Assembly (NCBI GenBank): GCA_945860425.1
Contig: CAMAQU010000003.1
Location: 1 to 29,702, forward strand
DNA: 29,702 nt
Direction: 5' to 3'
From: Sphingomonas paucimobilis
GTDB taxonomy: Bacteria > Pseudomonadota > Alphaproteobacteria > Sphingomonadales > Sphingomonadaceae
Under the pieces are notes generated by a model that saw nothing but the letters and a program-made list of their open reading frames with translations, did no database searches and was not told the DNA's origin. Every line of letters begins with the position of its first letter. The first letter of the stretch is position 1. The translations under genes and the position numbers were made by a program. Positions 1-7,437 of the stretch are shown one piece after another.

Positions 1-163
1 CGCCAACCCAATGGGACGGCTGGGTGATCCGGAGGCGGACATTGCAGGCGTCGCCCTGTTCCTCGCCAGCGATGACTGTTGCTATGTGACCGGCAACACC
101 ATCTATGCCGATGGTGGCGGGCACATTAACGGCGTGGCTTGGGCGCCGACATTTGAGGATTAG
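1..163 (+). CDS. Short-chain dehydrogenase/reductase, C-terminal fragment (cut by window edge)
   Basis: Reading from base 2 to the TAG at 161-163 gives about 53 residues of a classical SDR C-terminus. It contains the usual PMGRLGDPE loop, a VALFLASDD helix, the YVTGN segment and the terminal DGGG that closes the nucleotide-binding fold in this family. The start, cofactor motif and catalytic Tyr/Lys lie outside the window, so substrate and cofactor cannot be judged. Its last four bases overlap the stop of the opposite-strand metallo-hydrolase gene. By analogy with the other SDRs here it probably oxidises or reduces a hydroxyl or keto group of the island's substrate. Family assignment is firm; the role is inferred. 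Confidence 0.85.
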   Translation, partial: ANPMGRLGDPEADIAGVALFLASDDCCYVTGNTIYADGGGHINGVAWAPTFED

Positions 164-1578
164 GGCTGTGTCGCCTCCAACTCTGCCAGCTTCGCACGCG
201 CTTTTGCAGCCATATCGAGATAGATGAGGCCTTCTTGCACCGGCATATCGGGTTCGGCGATGCGTGCGAGGTAGACGTCGATGACGAGCTGCAGCGCCTT
301 GGGATCGTCCGGCGCGCCGAAATAAGCCCAGTCGGCTAAGCGCGCGGCGAGCATCGGATTGGTCGCGAGCAACGCGCGAGCGCGCTTTTCAATGGCGTCG
401 AGACCGCCTGCCAGCCGCAGGACTTCGCGGGCTTCATCGTCGAAGGTCATAGCGGCAAAGTGAGACGGCACATCGTTCCACCAGCCGGTCCAGCGCTTCA
501 TAATCATGCGGGCAATATCGGCAGGGCGATTATACTGGGCCTCGAGCAGGGGATTCTTGGCGAAGCGTTCGGGCCAATCGATATTGGCCGCAATCACATC
601 CTTGCGCTCGCCTGCATTCAGACGGGCCAAGACTTGTGTCAGGATATGGTCAAAGGCATCGGCATAAGTGTTGAGCGTGGGAGCGATTGTATCTGCGCCT
701 TCCAATGCTGCGCCGTGCATCGGCAGCATGATTTCTGGCTTAAGTGCCGCCATATCCCGATAAGCAGCGGTCCATTCCTCGACATAGCGCTGCATGCGCT
801 TGCCATTGCCGGCATTGGGAAGGAACCCCTGATAATAGTCCGCGGTGACAATTGTCTTGCGGCCCGGGATGGAGAGCCAGATCTGGTCCTCGGTCTCGCC
901 TGGCGCGTGGGTGGCGATGAAGGTCTCGCCGCCGATCTTATAGGTCTTGCGGCCTTCGAACGTCTCATCGGGCATAACGACATCGGCGGGCGTCGAGGGT
1001 TGCAGCGTTAGCGGTTGGTTATTGTAACGGCCGATGGAACCGCCCAGTCGCAGATCTGCGTCGATTGCCTTCAGCATTTGCTCGCTTGCTATGACGCGCG
1101 GGCGGGATGGCAGTTTCACCAATTCGCGCGCGCCGTAGCTGTGGTCAACATGGGTGTGGGACAGGAAGATTGTCTTCAGCGGCTTTTTGCTGAGCGTCGG
1201 GATAACGTCCTTCAGGACGACGCCGATAGAGGCATAACCGGAATCGAAGAGAACAAGGCTGTCGCGCGTTTCGATCAGCGCGACGTTCACATAGGGAAAG
1301 CGGATCAGCCACATCCCCTTTCCATGCGGTTCTATGGTCATCTTCGCGCGGGCTTCGGCCACGACCTCAGGCGCAGTGGAGAGCATGGCGCGGGCGATGA
1401 GCGCCGATTTCGGCCCACCAAAGCCGTCCTGCCGTGCCATATGGCGCAGGACATCGGGGTGCTCTTGCGCAATGAGCACGCGGCCCTTTTGAACAAGGAG
1501 ATCGTCAGGCGATGGCGTGAAGCCGCCCGCCAATGCAGGGGTGGACGCCAAAAGCGCCAACACGATGCCGAAACGCAT
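160..1578 (-). CDS. Exported metallo-beta-lactamase-fold alkylsulfatase-like hydrolase
   Basis: 472-residue protein. The ATG at 1578 is preferred over upstream in-frame starts because AGGAG lies just before it and it opens a clean Sec signal peptide (MRFGIVLALLASTPALA). The MBL metal motif HTHVDH is at residues 141-146, with further likely ligands His224 (ATHAPGE), Asp247 (TADYY) and His288 (PMHG). The C-terminal part (QYNRPADIARMI...WTGWW) resembles the dimerisation domain of SdsA1/BDS1-type class III alkylsulfatases, which hydrolyse primary or secondary alkyl sulfates with a binuclear zinc site. The protein ends after this domain, so the SCP2-like C-terminal domain of full-length SdsA1 (about 650 residues) seems absent. 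It is divergent from a type I sulfatase, which supports sulfate-ester cleavage in the periplasm. Another ester or lactone substrate remains possible. Confidence 0.8.
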   Translation of the reverse strand: MRFGIVLALLASTPALAGGFTPSPDDLLVQKGRVLIAQEHPDVLRHMARQDGFGGPKSALIARAMLSTAPEVVAEARAKMTIEPHGKGMWLIRFPYVNVALIETRDSLVLFDSGYASIGVVLKDVIPTLSKKPLKTIFLSHTHVDHSYGARELVKLPSRPRVIASEQMLKAIDADLRLGGSIGRYNNQPLTLQPSTPADVVMPDETFEGRKTYKIGGETFIATHAPGETEDQIWLSIPGRKTIVTADYYQGFLPNAGNGKRMQRYVEEWTAAYRDMAALKPEIMLPMHGAALEGADTIAPTLNTYADAFDHILTQVLARLNAGERKDVIAANIDWPERFAKNPLLEAQYNRPADIARMIMKRWTGWWNDVPSHFAAMTFDDEAREVLRLAGGLDAIEKRARALLATNPMLAARLADWAYFGAPDDPKALQLVIDVYLARIAEPDMPVQEGLIYLDMAAKARAKLAELEATQP

Positions 1579-1600
1579 ATTTTCTCCTATGCTTTTCTTG

Positions 1601-1634
1601 TTTGCGTAAATCCTATTGCGCATCGATACGCATT
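1601..1634. promoter_or_regulatory. Putative operator dyad A (shared island motif)
   Basis: The 103-base divergent region between the metallo-hydrolase and the sulfatase contains TTTGCGTAAA at 1601-1610 and the facing half GATACGCATT at 1625-1634. The cores TGCGTA and TACGCA start exactly 24 bases apart. The same geometry recurs at 12478-12511 and 16565-16598. The left half is identical to the reverse complement of the right half at 12502-12511. A third weaker match (GAGCGCAAAT) follows at 1644-1653. It is interpreted as a binding site for a regulator encoded elsewhere. Confidence 0.55.
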
Positions 1635-1681
1635 CAGTAATTTGAGCGCAAATTAAAGCTAGAACTGCGAAAGAAGATGTT

Positions 1682-3301
1682 ATGAAGCGCGCGTTAATGG
1701 CGGCATTGCTGTGTGCAGGGGCTGCGGCGTCAGCCCAGCAGATGTCGGTTCCAGCCGGGCTGACGGTTGGTTCGATGTCCCGCGTCTCCCCCGTTTTGAA
1801 GGCAGAACGCCAGCGCGACAATTTTGAACCTGCTTTGCTACACCCTCAACAGGCCCGCGCAGCTCAGGCCAAACTTGATGCGATCTACAAGCGCACCGGC
1901 AAGCGACCCAACATTCTGATCTTCGTCGTCGATGATCTCGGCTATGGTGATGTTGGTGCATATGGCGGTGGGGAGGCACTTGGTGCCCCGACACCGCACA
2001 TCGACCGGCTGGCGCGTGAAGGATTGAAGCTCACCTCCACTTATGCACAGCCCAGCTGCACACCAACGCGCGCGGCGCTCAATACCGGGCGTTTGCCTGT
2101 CCGATCTGGGCTGACCTCACCAAAGCTCTTGAACGACAACGCAGATGTTTCCAGCGAGCTTCTGGCCGCGAAAATTCTGTCGGATGCGGGCTATCGCACC
2201 GCGCTCTCCGGCAAATGGCATCTGGGTGAGAAAGACGGCTCACGCCCTTGGCAGGTCGGCTTTGATGAGTTCACCGGTTTCCTTGGTGTGGCCAATGCCT
2301 ATCAAGAAGAGCACCCGTCCTCGACCGATGTCGCGAACGATCCTGAATTGCTTGCGCAACTCCGCGCTATGCCGGGCAGTCGGGACCTCTGGTCCGCCAC
2401 CAAGGAAAGGGGCGGCAAGTCACTAGGTCAGATCAACTGGAGCAATGATGCCACTCTTGATCAGAAGTTTGCGACTTTCTCGGAGGACTTCATTCGTCGC
2501 TCGGTCAAGTCTGGCAAGCCCTTTTACCTGAGCCATAATTTTACCAAGGTCCACTATTTCAACCAACCGTCCAAAGCGTTCGTCGGCCGGTCCGCTACAA
2601 AGGACGTGTACCGCGACAGCGTCATGGAAGTTGACGATATTGTCGGCCGCCTGACCAAGCTGCTCGAAGATCTGAAGATTGCCGACAACACGATTGTCTT
2701 CTTCACGTCAGACAATGGGCCTGAGGAAGATAGCTACCCGGAAAGTGGTACGACACCCTTCCGTGGGGCCAAGGGCACGACGTTGGAGGGCGGCGTTCGT
2801 GTGCCGGGCATCTTTTGGTGGCCGGGCATGATTAAGCCGGGGCGGGTATCAGACGGCCTGTTTGATATGACCGATATGTTCAATACCAGCCTTGCTGTCG
2901 CCGGTGTTGATGCGGGGAAGGTGGTTCCGGCAGATCGTTATATTGACGGGATAGACCAAAGCGCATTCCTGCTTGCCGACAATGGCGAGTCGGCGCGTGA
3001 AGCGGTTTTCTTCTGGAACGTGGACCTTTTTTCTGGCATCCGCTGGCGCTATTACAAAATGGCGACGTCCGAAATTCAGGTGGGTTCAGGCAATGTGCGA
3101 GACATGGGCGGGCTCGACAATGCGCAGGTCATGACGCCGCTCAACAGTTGGATGTATAACCTGTATCTTGATCCAAAAGAACGCAAATCGGTGTTGATCG
3201 AAAAGGCTTGGGCGCCGTCCTATGCACTCGGCCCGCTCATCGCGGTGCACGGGGCAACGATGGCCAAATACCCGCCAAAGGCGAAGATCCGCTTTCGCTG
3301 A
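1682..3301 (+). CDS. Exported type I (formylglycine-dependent) sulfatase
   Basis: 539 residues with a Sec-type signal peptide (MKRALMAALLCAGAAASA). The alkaline-phosphatase-like sulfatase fold is clear: metal Asp84/Asp85 (VVDDLGYGD), sulfatase signature C126-T-P-T-R130 followed by AALNTGR, the SGKWHLG motif (Lys178, His180), Lys289/His291 (FTKVHYF) and metal pair Asp344-Asn345 (TSDNGP). Cys126 is the residue that must become formylglycine. The family hydrolyses sulfate esters, usually aryl or carbohydrate sulfates; the natural substrate is not evident, but a sulfated steroid or terpenoid fits the neighbours (inference). The stop overlaps the start of the maturation enzyme gene (TGATG), so the pair is translationally coupled. 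It shares a promoter region with the MBL-fold hydrolase. Confidence 0.93.
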   Translation: MKRALMAALLCAGAAASAQQMSVPAGLTVGSMSRVSPVLKAERQRDNFEPALLHPQQARAAQAKLDAIYKRTGKRPNILIFVVDDLGYGDVGAYGGGEALGAPTPHIDRLAREGLKLTSTYAQPSCTPTRAALNTGRLPVRSGLTSPKLLNDNADVSSELLAAKILSDAGYRTALSGKWHLGEKDGSRPWQVGFDEFTGFLGVANAYQEEHPSSTDVANDPELLAQLRAMPGSRDLWSATKERGGKSLGQINWSNDATLDQKFATFSEDFIRRSVKSGKPFYLSHNFTKVHYFNQPSKAFVGRSATKDVYRDSVMEVDDIVGRLTKLLEDLKIADNTIVFFTSDNGPEEDSYPESGTTPFRGAKGTTLEGGVRVPGIFWWPGMIKPGRVSDGLFDMTDMFNTSLAVAGVDAGKVVPADRYIDGIDQSAFLLADNGESAREAVFFWNVDLFSGIRWRYYKMATSEIQVGSGNVRDMGGLDNAQVMTPLNSWMYNLYLDPKERKSVLIEKAWAPSYALGPLIAVHGATMAKYPPKAKIRFR

Positions 3302-4182
3302 TGCGCCGAGCTTTGCTTGTCTCGCTGCTGCTCTTGGCGTGCTGTTCCGAAACCCGGCCCGACGAAACTCTGATTACGGGCGGCACGTTCACGCCGGGCA
3401 ATGATAGGAGCTATCCCGAGGAAGCGCGCGGCCGGGCGGTGACGGTCGGCAGCTTCATGATGGATGCGACAGAGGTCACCAATGCCGCCTTCGCCGCCTT
3501 CGTGAAGGCAACTGGGTATGTCACTGTCGCTGAAAAGGGCTTCGCCAATGACCCGCGCGTGCCAGAGGCGCAGCAGCAGCCGGGGGGCGCGGTGTTCCTC
3601 ATGCCAGAACCGGGCCGCGCACCCGGCTGGACCTTCATGCCGGGAGCCAGTTGGCGGTATCCGGAAGGGCCGGGCAGTTCCATCGAAGGCAAAGAGGATG
3701 AGCCCGTCGTCCAGATCGCTTATGCCGACGCATTGGCCTATGCCAAGTGGAAGGGCCGAGACTTGCCAACAGAGGCCGAGTGGGAGTGGGCAGCCGGGCA
3801 GGGGCGTCACATGCCCGGTCGAGATCGTCCGATCATCGGTGGAAAGCCTGCCGGAAACAATTGGGACGGCACATTCCCAACCAGCAACAGCAAGGCTGAT
3901 GGCTATCTTGGTCGTGCCCCGGTCGGCCGCTTCCCGGCGGATATATCAGGGCTTTACGACATGACGGGCAATGTCTGGGAATGGACGCGCAGCGGCTGGA
4001 CAATGAGTCATCGTCCGGATGCGCCCACACAGGCTGGCGCGCATGCCATTAAGGGGGGGTCCTACCTTTGCGCCCGCAATTTCTGCGCCCGATATCGCCC
4101 GCAATCACGCCAGATGCAGGACGATACACTCGGCACCAACCATGTCGGTTTCCGCACGATAAAGCGTCTGCCCAACGGCTAA
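3301..4182 (+). CDS. Formylglycine-generating enzyme (sulfatase-modifying factor), apparently exported
   Basis: 293 residues from the ATG at 3301, which overlaps the sulfatase stop by one base. The FGE-sulfatase (SUMF1) fold is recognisable from FMMDATEVTNAAFAAFV near the N-terminus, LPTEAEWEWAA and MTGNVWEWT in the middle, and GGSYLC...FC.RYRPQSR near the end. Cys257 and Cys262 match the paired active-site cysteines that bind copper and oxidise the sulfatase cysteine to formylglycine with O2. The partner is almost certainly the upstream sulfatase. Oddly, the N-terminus (MRRALLVSLLLLACCSE) looks like a lipoprotein or Sec signal with a possible lipobox at Leu-Ala-Cys. Most studied bacterial FGEs are cytoplasmic, so modification may occur in the periplasm here. 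Confidence 0.92.
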   Translation: MRRALLVSLLLLACCSETRPDETLITGGTFTPGNDRSYPEEARGRAVTVGSFMMDATEVTNAAFAAFVKATGYVTVAEKGFANDPRVPEAQQQPGGAVFLMPEPGRAPGWTFMPGASWRYPEGPGSSIEGKEDEPVVQIAYADALAYAKWKGRDLPTEAEWEWAAGQGRHMPGRDRPIIGGKPAGNNWDGTFPTSNSKADGYLGRAPVGRFPADISGLYDMTGNVWEWTRSGWTMSHRPDAPTQAGAHAIKGGSYLCARNFCARYRPQSRQMQDDTLGTNHVGFRTIKRLPNG

Positions 4183-4469
4183 ATCAGGGCTATCAGCAGA
4201 AACGGTACACCTGCCAGCCAGAGCCATCCAAGTTTGCCCCAAACGGCAAATTTGCGGTTTTGGTGGTTCCACAATCCTAATGCACCTGCGGCACCGATAG
4301 CTCCCGCACCCGGGATCCAGATGCCGGACAGTCCGACAAGGCCCAATAGGCCGAGGAGCCGAATACCTGCCCCACTGCGGGCTTTGTCGACAGGCGTGCG
4401 CAGTCCTGCCAGACCTGCAAAGCCGATCAGGCCCAAGGTCCCTGCAAATGGAGCTAAGCTGTCCAACAT
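4179..4469 (-). CDS. Small hydrophobic Gly/Leu-rich membrane protein of unknown function
   Basis: 96 residues, very rich in Gly, Leu and Ala, with about three hydrophobic stretches (around residues 5-22, 37-66 and 78-96) and a short basic linker, so a small inner-membrane protein is likely. A strong G-run ribosome site lies just before the ATG, and the gene begins 8 bases after the amidohydrolase stop, as the last gene of the minus-strand operon. Its stop overlaps the end of the opposite-strand FGE gene by four bases. I do not recognise a named family. Its position suggests an accessory role, but no function can be assigned; a spurious frame is possible though less likely given the spacing and RBS. 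Confidence 0.6.
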   Translation of the reverse strand: MLDSLAPFAGTLGLIGFAGLAGLRTPVDKARSGAGIRLLGLLGLVGLSGIWIPGAGAIGAAGALGLWNHQNRKFAVWGKLGWLWLAGVPFLLIALI

Positions 4470-4477
4470 ATTCCCCC

Positions 4478-6148
4478 CTAGTTGATTGTGCCGTGGATCG
4501 TCCGGCCATCCTTAATTGTGGCGACAACACGGATTGTATTGAGTTGATCGGGCGCAATCGTCAGCGGATTAGCATCCAACACAACCAGGTCGGCACGCTT
4601 GCCCGCCGCAAGGCTGCCCTTATCGGCCTCCTCATGGATCTGCCATGCGGCGTTGATCGTCACCTGTTGAAGCGCGCGATAGACTGGGATGCGCTCAAGG
4701 GGCCCAAGGATGTCACCGGATTGCGTCCGCCTGTTCACGGAAGACCAAATAAGCCGCATCATATCGGGCGGGACAACGGGGGAATCATTGTGCGCCGTTG
4801 GGCGCAGCCCAAGCTCCCAAGCCGTTGCCTGTGGCGAGATAAAGTCTGCCCGCTTTGGCCCAAGGGCAACATCGCGATGCCAGTCCCCCCAATACCAAGT
4901 GTGGTTCGCAAAAAAGCTCGGCTGGATGTCGAGCTTTTTCATGTCTTCCAGCTGTTCACGCCGAACGACCTGGCTATGGATCGCAACGGTCCGCTTGCCG
5001 GGCAGGCCGTTCGTCCTGACGCCGTTGATCAGAGCCTGCATCGCTTCGTCGCCGTTGACGTGGACAAAGACCTGCCAATTGTTCGTCCCGGCTTCCGCGA
5101 GCTTGGTGTTGAAAAGCGTGAGGTCAATCGCTGGATAACCGTGATAGCTTGCATCCTTGCCTTCGGGCGGGACGGGAACCGGATCATGCAGCCAAGCCGT
5201 GCGGCCTTGCGGGCTGCCGTCGATGGTCAATTTGATGCCGCCAATCCGCATGCGGCCGACATATGGCTTGCCGATTTGCGCGCGAACATCGGCGGGCCAC
5301 TCCCGCTCAAATGAAACGAGCGCAACTGTGTCGATCAGCAGGGCACCGCGCTTTGCCGCTTCGGCTAAGGCGGGCCAGGCCTCTGGCATGACGCGTCCGT
5401 CTTGCGCGGTTGTTATGCCATTTGCGGCGTAAATCTTCTCGCCCGCGACCAAAGCCGCGACGCCGCCGTCAAGATTAGCAGGCATCAGCCGACCGACAGC
5501 GTTAAAAAAAGCCGTCTCTTCCAGAACGCCATTGGGCGTTTTGCCATCGGCCTCCCGCCGGATCACACCGCCGGGCGGGTTGGGGCTGTCTGCTGTGATC
5601 CCGGCGAGCTTCAACATTGCTGAGTTCATGACCGCGAAGTGGCCGCTGGCATGGACAATGACGATAGGCTTGTCGGCAAAGACTGCGTCCAAATCCGCCC
5701 GCGTTGGGTGACGACGTTCGGCCAATTGGCTGTCATCATAGCCGATGCCGAAGATGAAGGGCATGCCCGGCGGTGGCGCGTAGCGGCGCAGGGCGTCCTG
5801 AAGGGCGGCAATAGAGTCGACCTTGCCGACAGGCGGCGGTGCCAAAGCGGCGAGCGAGGTCGCCTGCCCCACCGAACTCACATGGCCGTGCGCATCGATG
5901 AAGCCGGGCAGCAGGGTCCGGCCTTTGAGATCGATCATGTCCGCTTTCTTGCCCGCAGCCTTGCGCACCGTCGCAAGAGGGCCAACCGCAACGATACGGC
6001 CGTCGCGCACGGCTAGGGCTTCCGCCGTTTCAGCAACGTCACCGGCCATGGTGATGATCGGCCCGCCACTCCAAACGATCGCCCGTTCGGCGGGCGCGGC
6101 GTGGGCGACTGTCGTGCTGAGCGCAAGCAGGATGGTCAGGCGCTTCAT
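4478..6148 (-). CDS. Exported amidohydrolase, YtcJ/Amidohydro_3 type
   Basis: 556 residues. The signal peptide MKRLTILLALSTTVAHA points to the periplasm. The composite amidohydrolase fold is shown by an N-terminal beta segment with LAVRDGRIVAVG, then LLPGFIDAHGH with metal ligands His87 and His89, later VHVNGDEAM, VAIHSQVV and TAHNDSPVVPPD, and a C-terminal GKRADLVVLDANPL strand. YtcJ-like enzymes hydrolyse amide or ester-like bonds in varied small molecules and their substrates are mostly unknown. GGAGAGAG just upstream of the ATG supports the start. It lies 48 bases after the Rieske gene in the minus-strand operon. A plausible but unproven job is deconjugation of an amidated substrate, for example an amino-acid conjugate. 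Confidence 0.87.
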   Translation of the reverse strand: MKRLTILLALSTTVAHAAPAERAIVWSGGPIITMAGDVAETAEALAVRDGRIVAVGPLATVRKAAGKKADMIDLKGRTLLPGFIDAHGHVSSVGQATSLAALAPPPVGKVDSIAALQDALRRYAPPPGMPFIFGIGYDDSQLAERRHPTRADLDAVFADKPIVIVHASGHFAVMNSAMLKLAGITADSPNPPGGVIRREADGKTPNGVLEETAFFNAVGRLMPANLDGGVAALVAGEKIYAANGITTAQDGRVMPEAWPALAEAAKRGALLIDTVALVSFEREWPADVRAQIGKPYVGRMRIGGIKLTIDGSPQGRTAWLHDPVPVPPEGKDASYHGYPAIDLTLFNTKLAEAGTNNWQVFVHVNGDEAMQALINGVRTNGLPGKRTVAIHSQVVRREQLEDMKKLDIQPSFFANHTWYWGDWHRDVALGPKRADFISPQATAWELGLRPTAHNDSPVVPPDMMRLIWSSVNRRTQSGDILGPLERIPVYRALQQVTINAAWQIHEEADKGSLAAGKRADLVVLDANPLTIAPDQLNTIRVVATIKDGRTIHGTIN

Positions 6149-6196
6149 TCTCTCTCTCCTCTAAAGACTGGTCAAACTCAGACCGGCCTGTATCCC

Positions 6197-7330
6197 CTAT
6201 TCAGCCGCGCGGGCCGAGTTCATCGTATCGCCGTTGGGTGTTGTATCTGACGATACGTAATAGCGCGCATAATATTTGCGGAATTGCGGAATGGGCCCGT
6301 CCCCATCACAGATGATGGGGTTGGCCCGATACATCTGCCGGTCCCAAACGACTTTATCTTGATCAAACTGCTTGCAGATGTCGCGAATAATTGCCTTGGC
6401 GACACCTGCTCGCTCACCTTCGGCCTGTGCCTTGGGCTGGGTGAAGCAGAAGCGGGCATGGACATGGTCCAGCTCTACCGGAATGATGCAGGCGACGAGC
6501 AGCGTTTCAGAAATGCCGGTAAAGCGCGTCCAGCTCTGCCCCGGGCCCATGGTGTCGTAGCTGATGCAGCCGTCGACTTCGCCCCAGGGCGTCCCCATCT
6601 TTGCCTTTACATCTGCACCGCGTCCCCAATCGCCCCAGCGCAGATCGCCGAGCGGGACGTTGGCTGTGCCATGGATATACTTGAAGTGCGCGACATCCAC
6701 ACCATTTTCCGCCATGTTCTGGATGGATCCCCAGACATTCCATTCGTGGACGTCATAGTCGGTCCAGTCGGGGTCGGTCGCCTCCGGCAGATGCACGACG
6801 TCAAACAGCGGCGCGACATCTTGCGGGTGATACCACATCCAGACCCAGCGATTGGCTTCCACGACATGCCAGGTGCGCGTGCATGTGCGCTTCACCTGGG
6901 GCGGGATGGCCTTGGCATAGGGGATATCTTTGACGACGCCTTCTTCGCCGTCATAGCGCCAGGCGTGGAAAGGGCATTCCAGCAGATTGCCATGTACCTT
7001 GCCGCCATGGCCCATATGCGCGCCAAGATGTTTGCAATAAGCATCAACCATCCGGACTTGCCCGTCCTCGCCGCGCCAAATGGCAAGATCGGTAGAGAAA
7101 TAGCGCAGCGGTTTCACTTCGCCGACAGCCAGATCTTTGGATAGGAGGACGGGGTACCAGCCGAACGGAAAGCCGATGTCGAGCTTGCGCTCCGCGATGG
7201 AGGCGCGCCCCTTGGTTTCGGCCAAGCGCCAATCGATCAGGTCCTGACCGCGCAGTTTTTCGAGGATCTGCCAAACCGCAACGGGCGCTGTACGGGCGTC
7301 GCTTGCGGTGCCAATTTCTGCATCAGACAT
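6197..7330 (-). CDS. Rieske non-heme iron oxygenase, alpha subunit, KshA-like
   Basis: 377 residues from the ATG at 7330, which has GGAGAC ahead of it. The Rieske [2Fe-2S] ligands are Cys99-x-His101 (YCKHLGAHMG) and Cys119-x2-His122 (CPFHAWRYDG). The mononuclear iron site is seen in AENGVDVAHFKYIH, with Asp212 bridging and His215 and His220 as ligands. The run after the cluster (IPYAKAIPPQ) and the QDKVVWDRQMY region resemble 3-ketosteroid 9-alpha-hydroxylase KshA and, more distantly, Neverland/DAF-36 sterol oxygenases. Such enzymes hydroxylate or desaturate steroid rings using electrons from a separate reductase. No reductase or ferredoxin gene is in the window. The steroid-type substrate is inferred from similarity plus the KstD-like gene at 20426; exact regiochemistry is unknown. 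Confidence 0.88.
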   Translation of the reverse strand: MSDAEIGTASDARTAPVAVWQILEKLRGQDLIDWRLAETKGRASIAERKLDIGFPFGWYPVLLSKDLAVGEVKPLRYFSTDLAIWRGEDGQVRMVDAYCKHLGAHMGHGGKVHGNLLECPFHAWRYDGEEGVVKDIPYAKAIPPQVKRTCTRTWHVVEANRWVWMWYHPQDVAPLFDVVHLPEATDPDWTDYDVHEWNVWGSIQNMAENGVDVAHFKYIHGTANVPLGDLRWGDWGRGADVKAKMGTPWGEVDGCISYDTMGPGQSWTRFTGISETLLVACIIPVELDHVHARFCFTQPKAQAEGERAGVAKAIIRDICKQFDQDKVVWDRQMYRANPIICDGDGPIPQFRKYYARYYVSSDTTPNGDTMNSARAAE

Positions 7331-7369
7331 GATGTGTCTCCGTCTTGGGCCTTCGCTTGGAAGGTGAAC

Positions 7370-7431
7370 CGGACAGCGGGGTTGTCTCACTGTCCGACAC
7401 TGTTGAAATGGGAGCAGACTTCCCGGCTCCC
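7370..7431 (-). other. Two small hairpins in a 107-base intra-operon gap
   Basis: The gap 7331-7437 between the amidohydrolase_2 and Rieske genes is the largest inside the minus-strand operon. It holds GGGAGC (7410-7415) pairing with GCTCCC (7426-7431) across a 10-base loop, and CGGACAG (7370-7376) pairing with CTGTCCG (7390-7396) across a 13-base loop. No T-run follows either stem on the minus strand, so an intrinsic terminator is not supported. They could be RNA processing or stability elements, or chance. Confidence 0.3.
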
Positions 7432-7437
7432 CTCACA

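Noticed and set aside
460..1656. Two plus-strand open frames opposite the metallo-hydrolase
   Set aside because: They mirror the codon pattern of the MBL-fold gene, which has intact active-site motifs and a signal peptide on the minus strand.
7370..7396. Intrinsic terminator before the Rieske gene
   Set aside because: The stem is only seven pairs and no T-run follows on the minus strand; the genes look co-transcribed.
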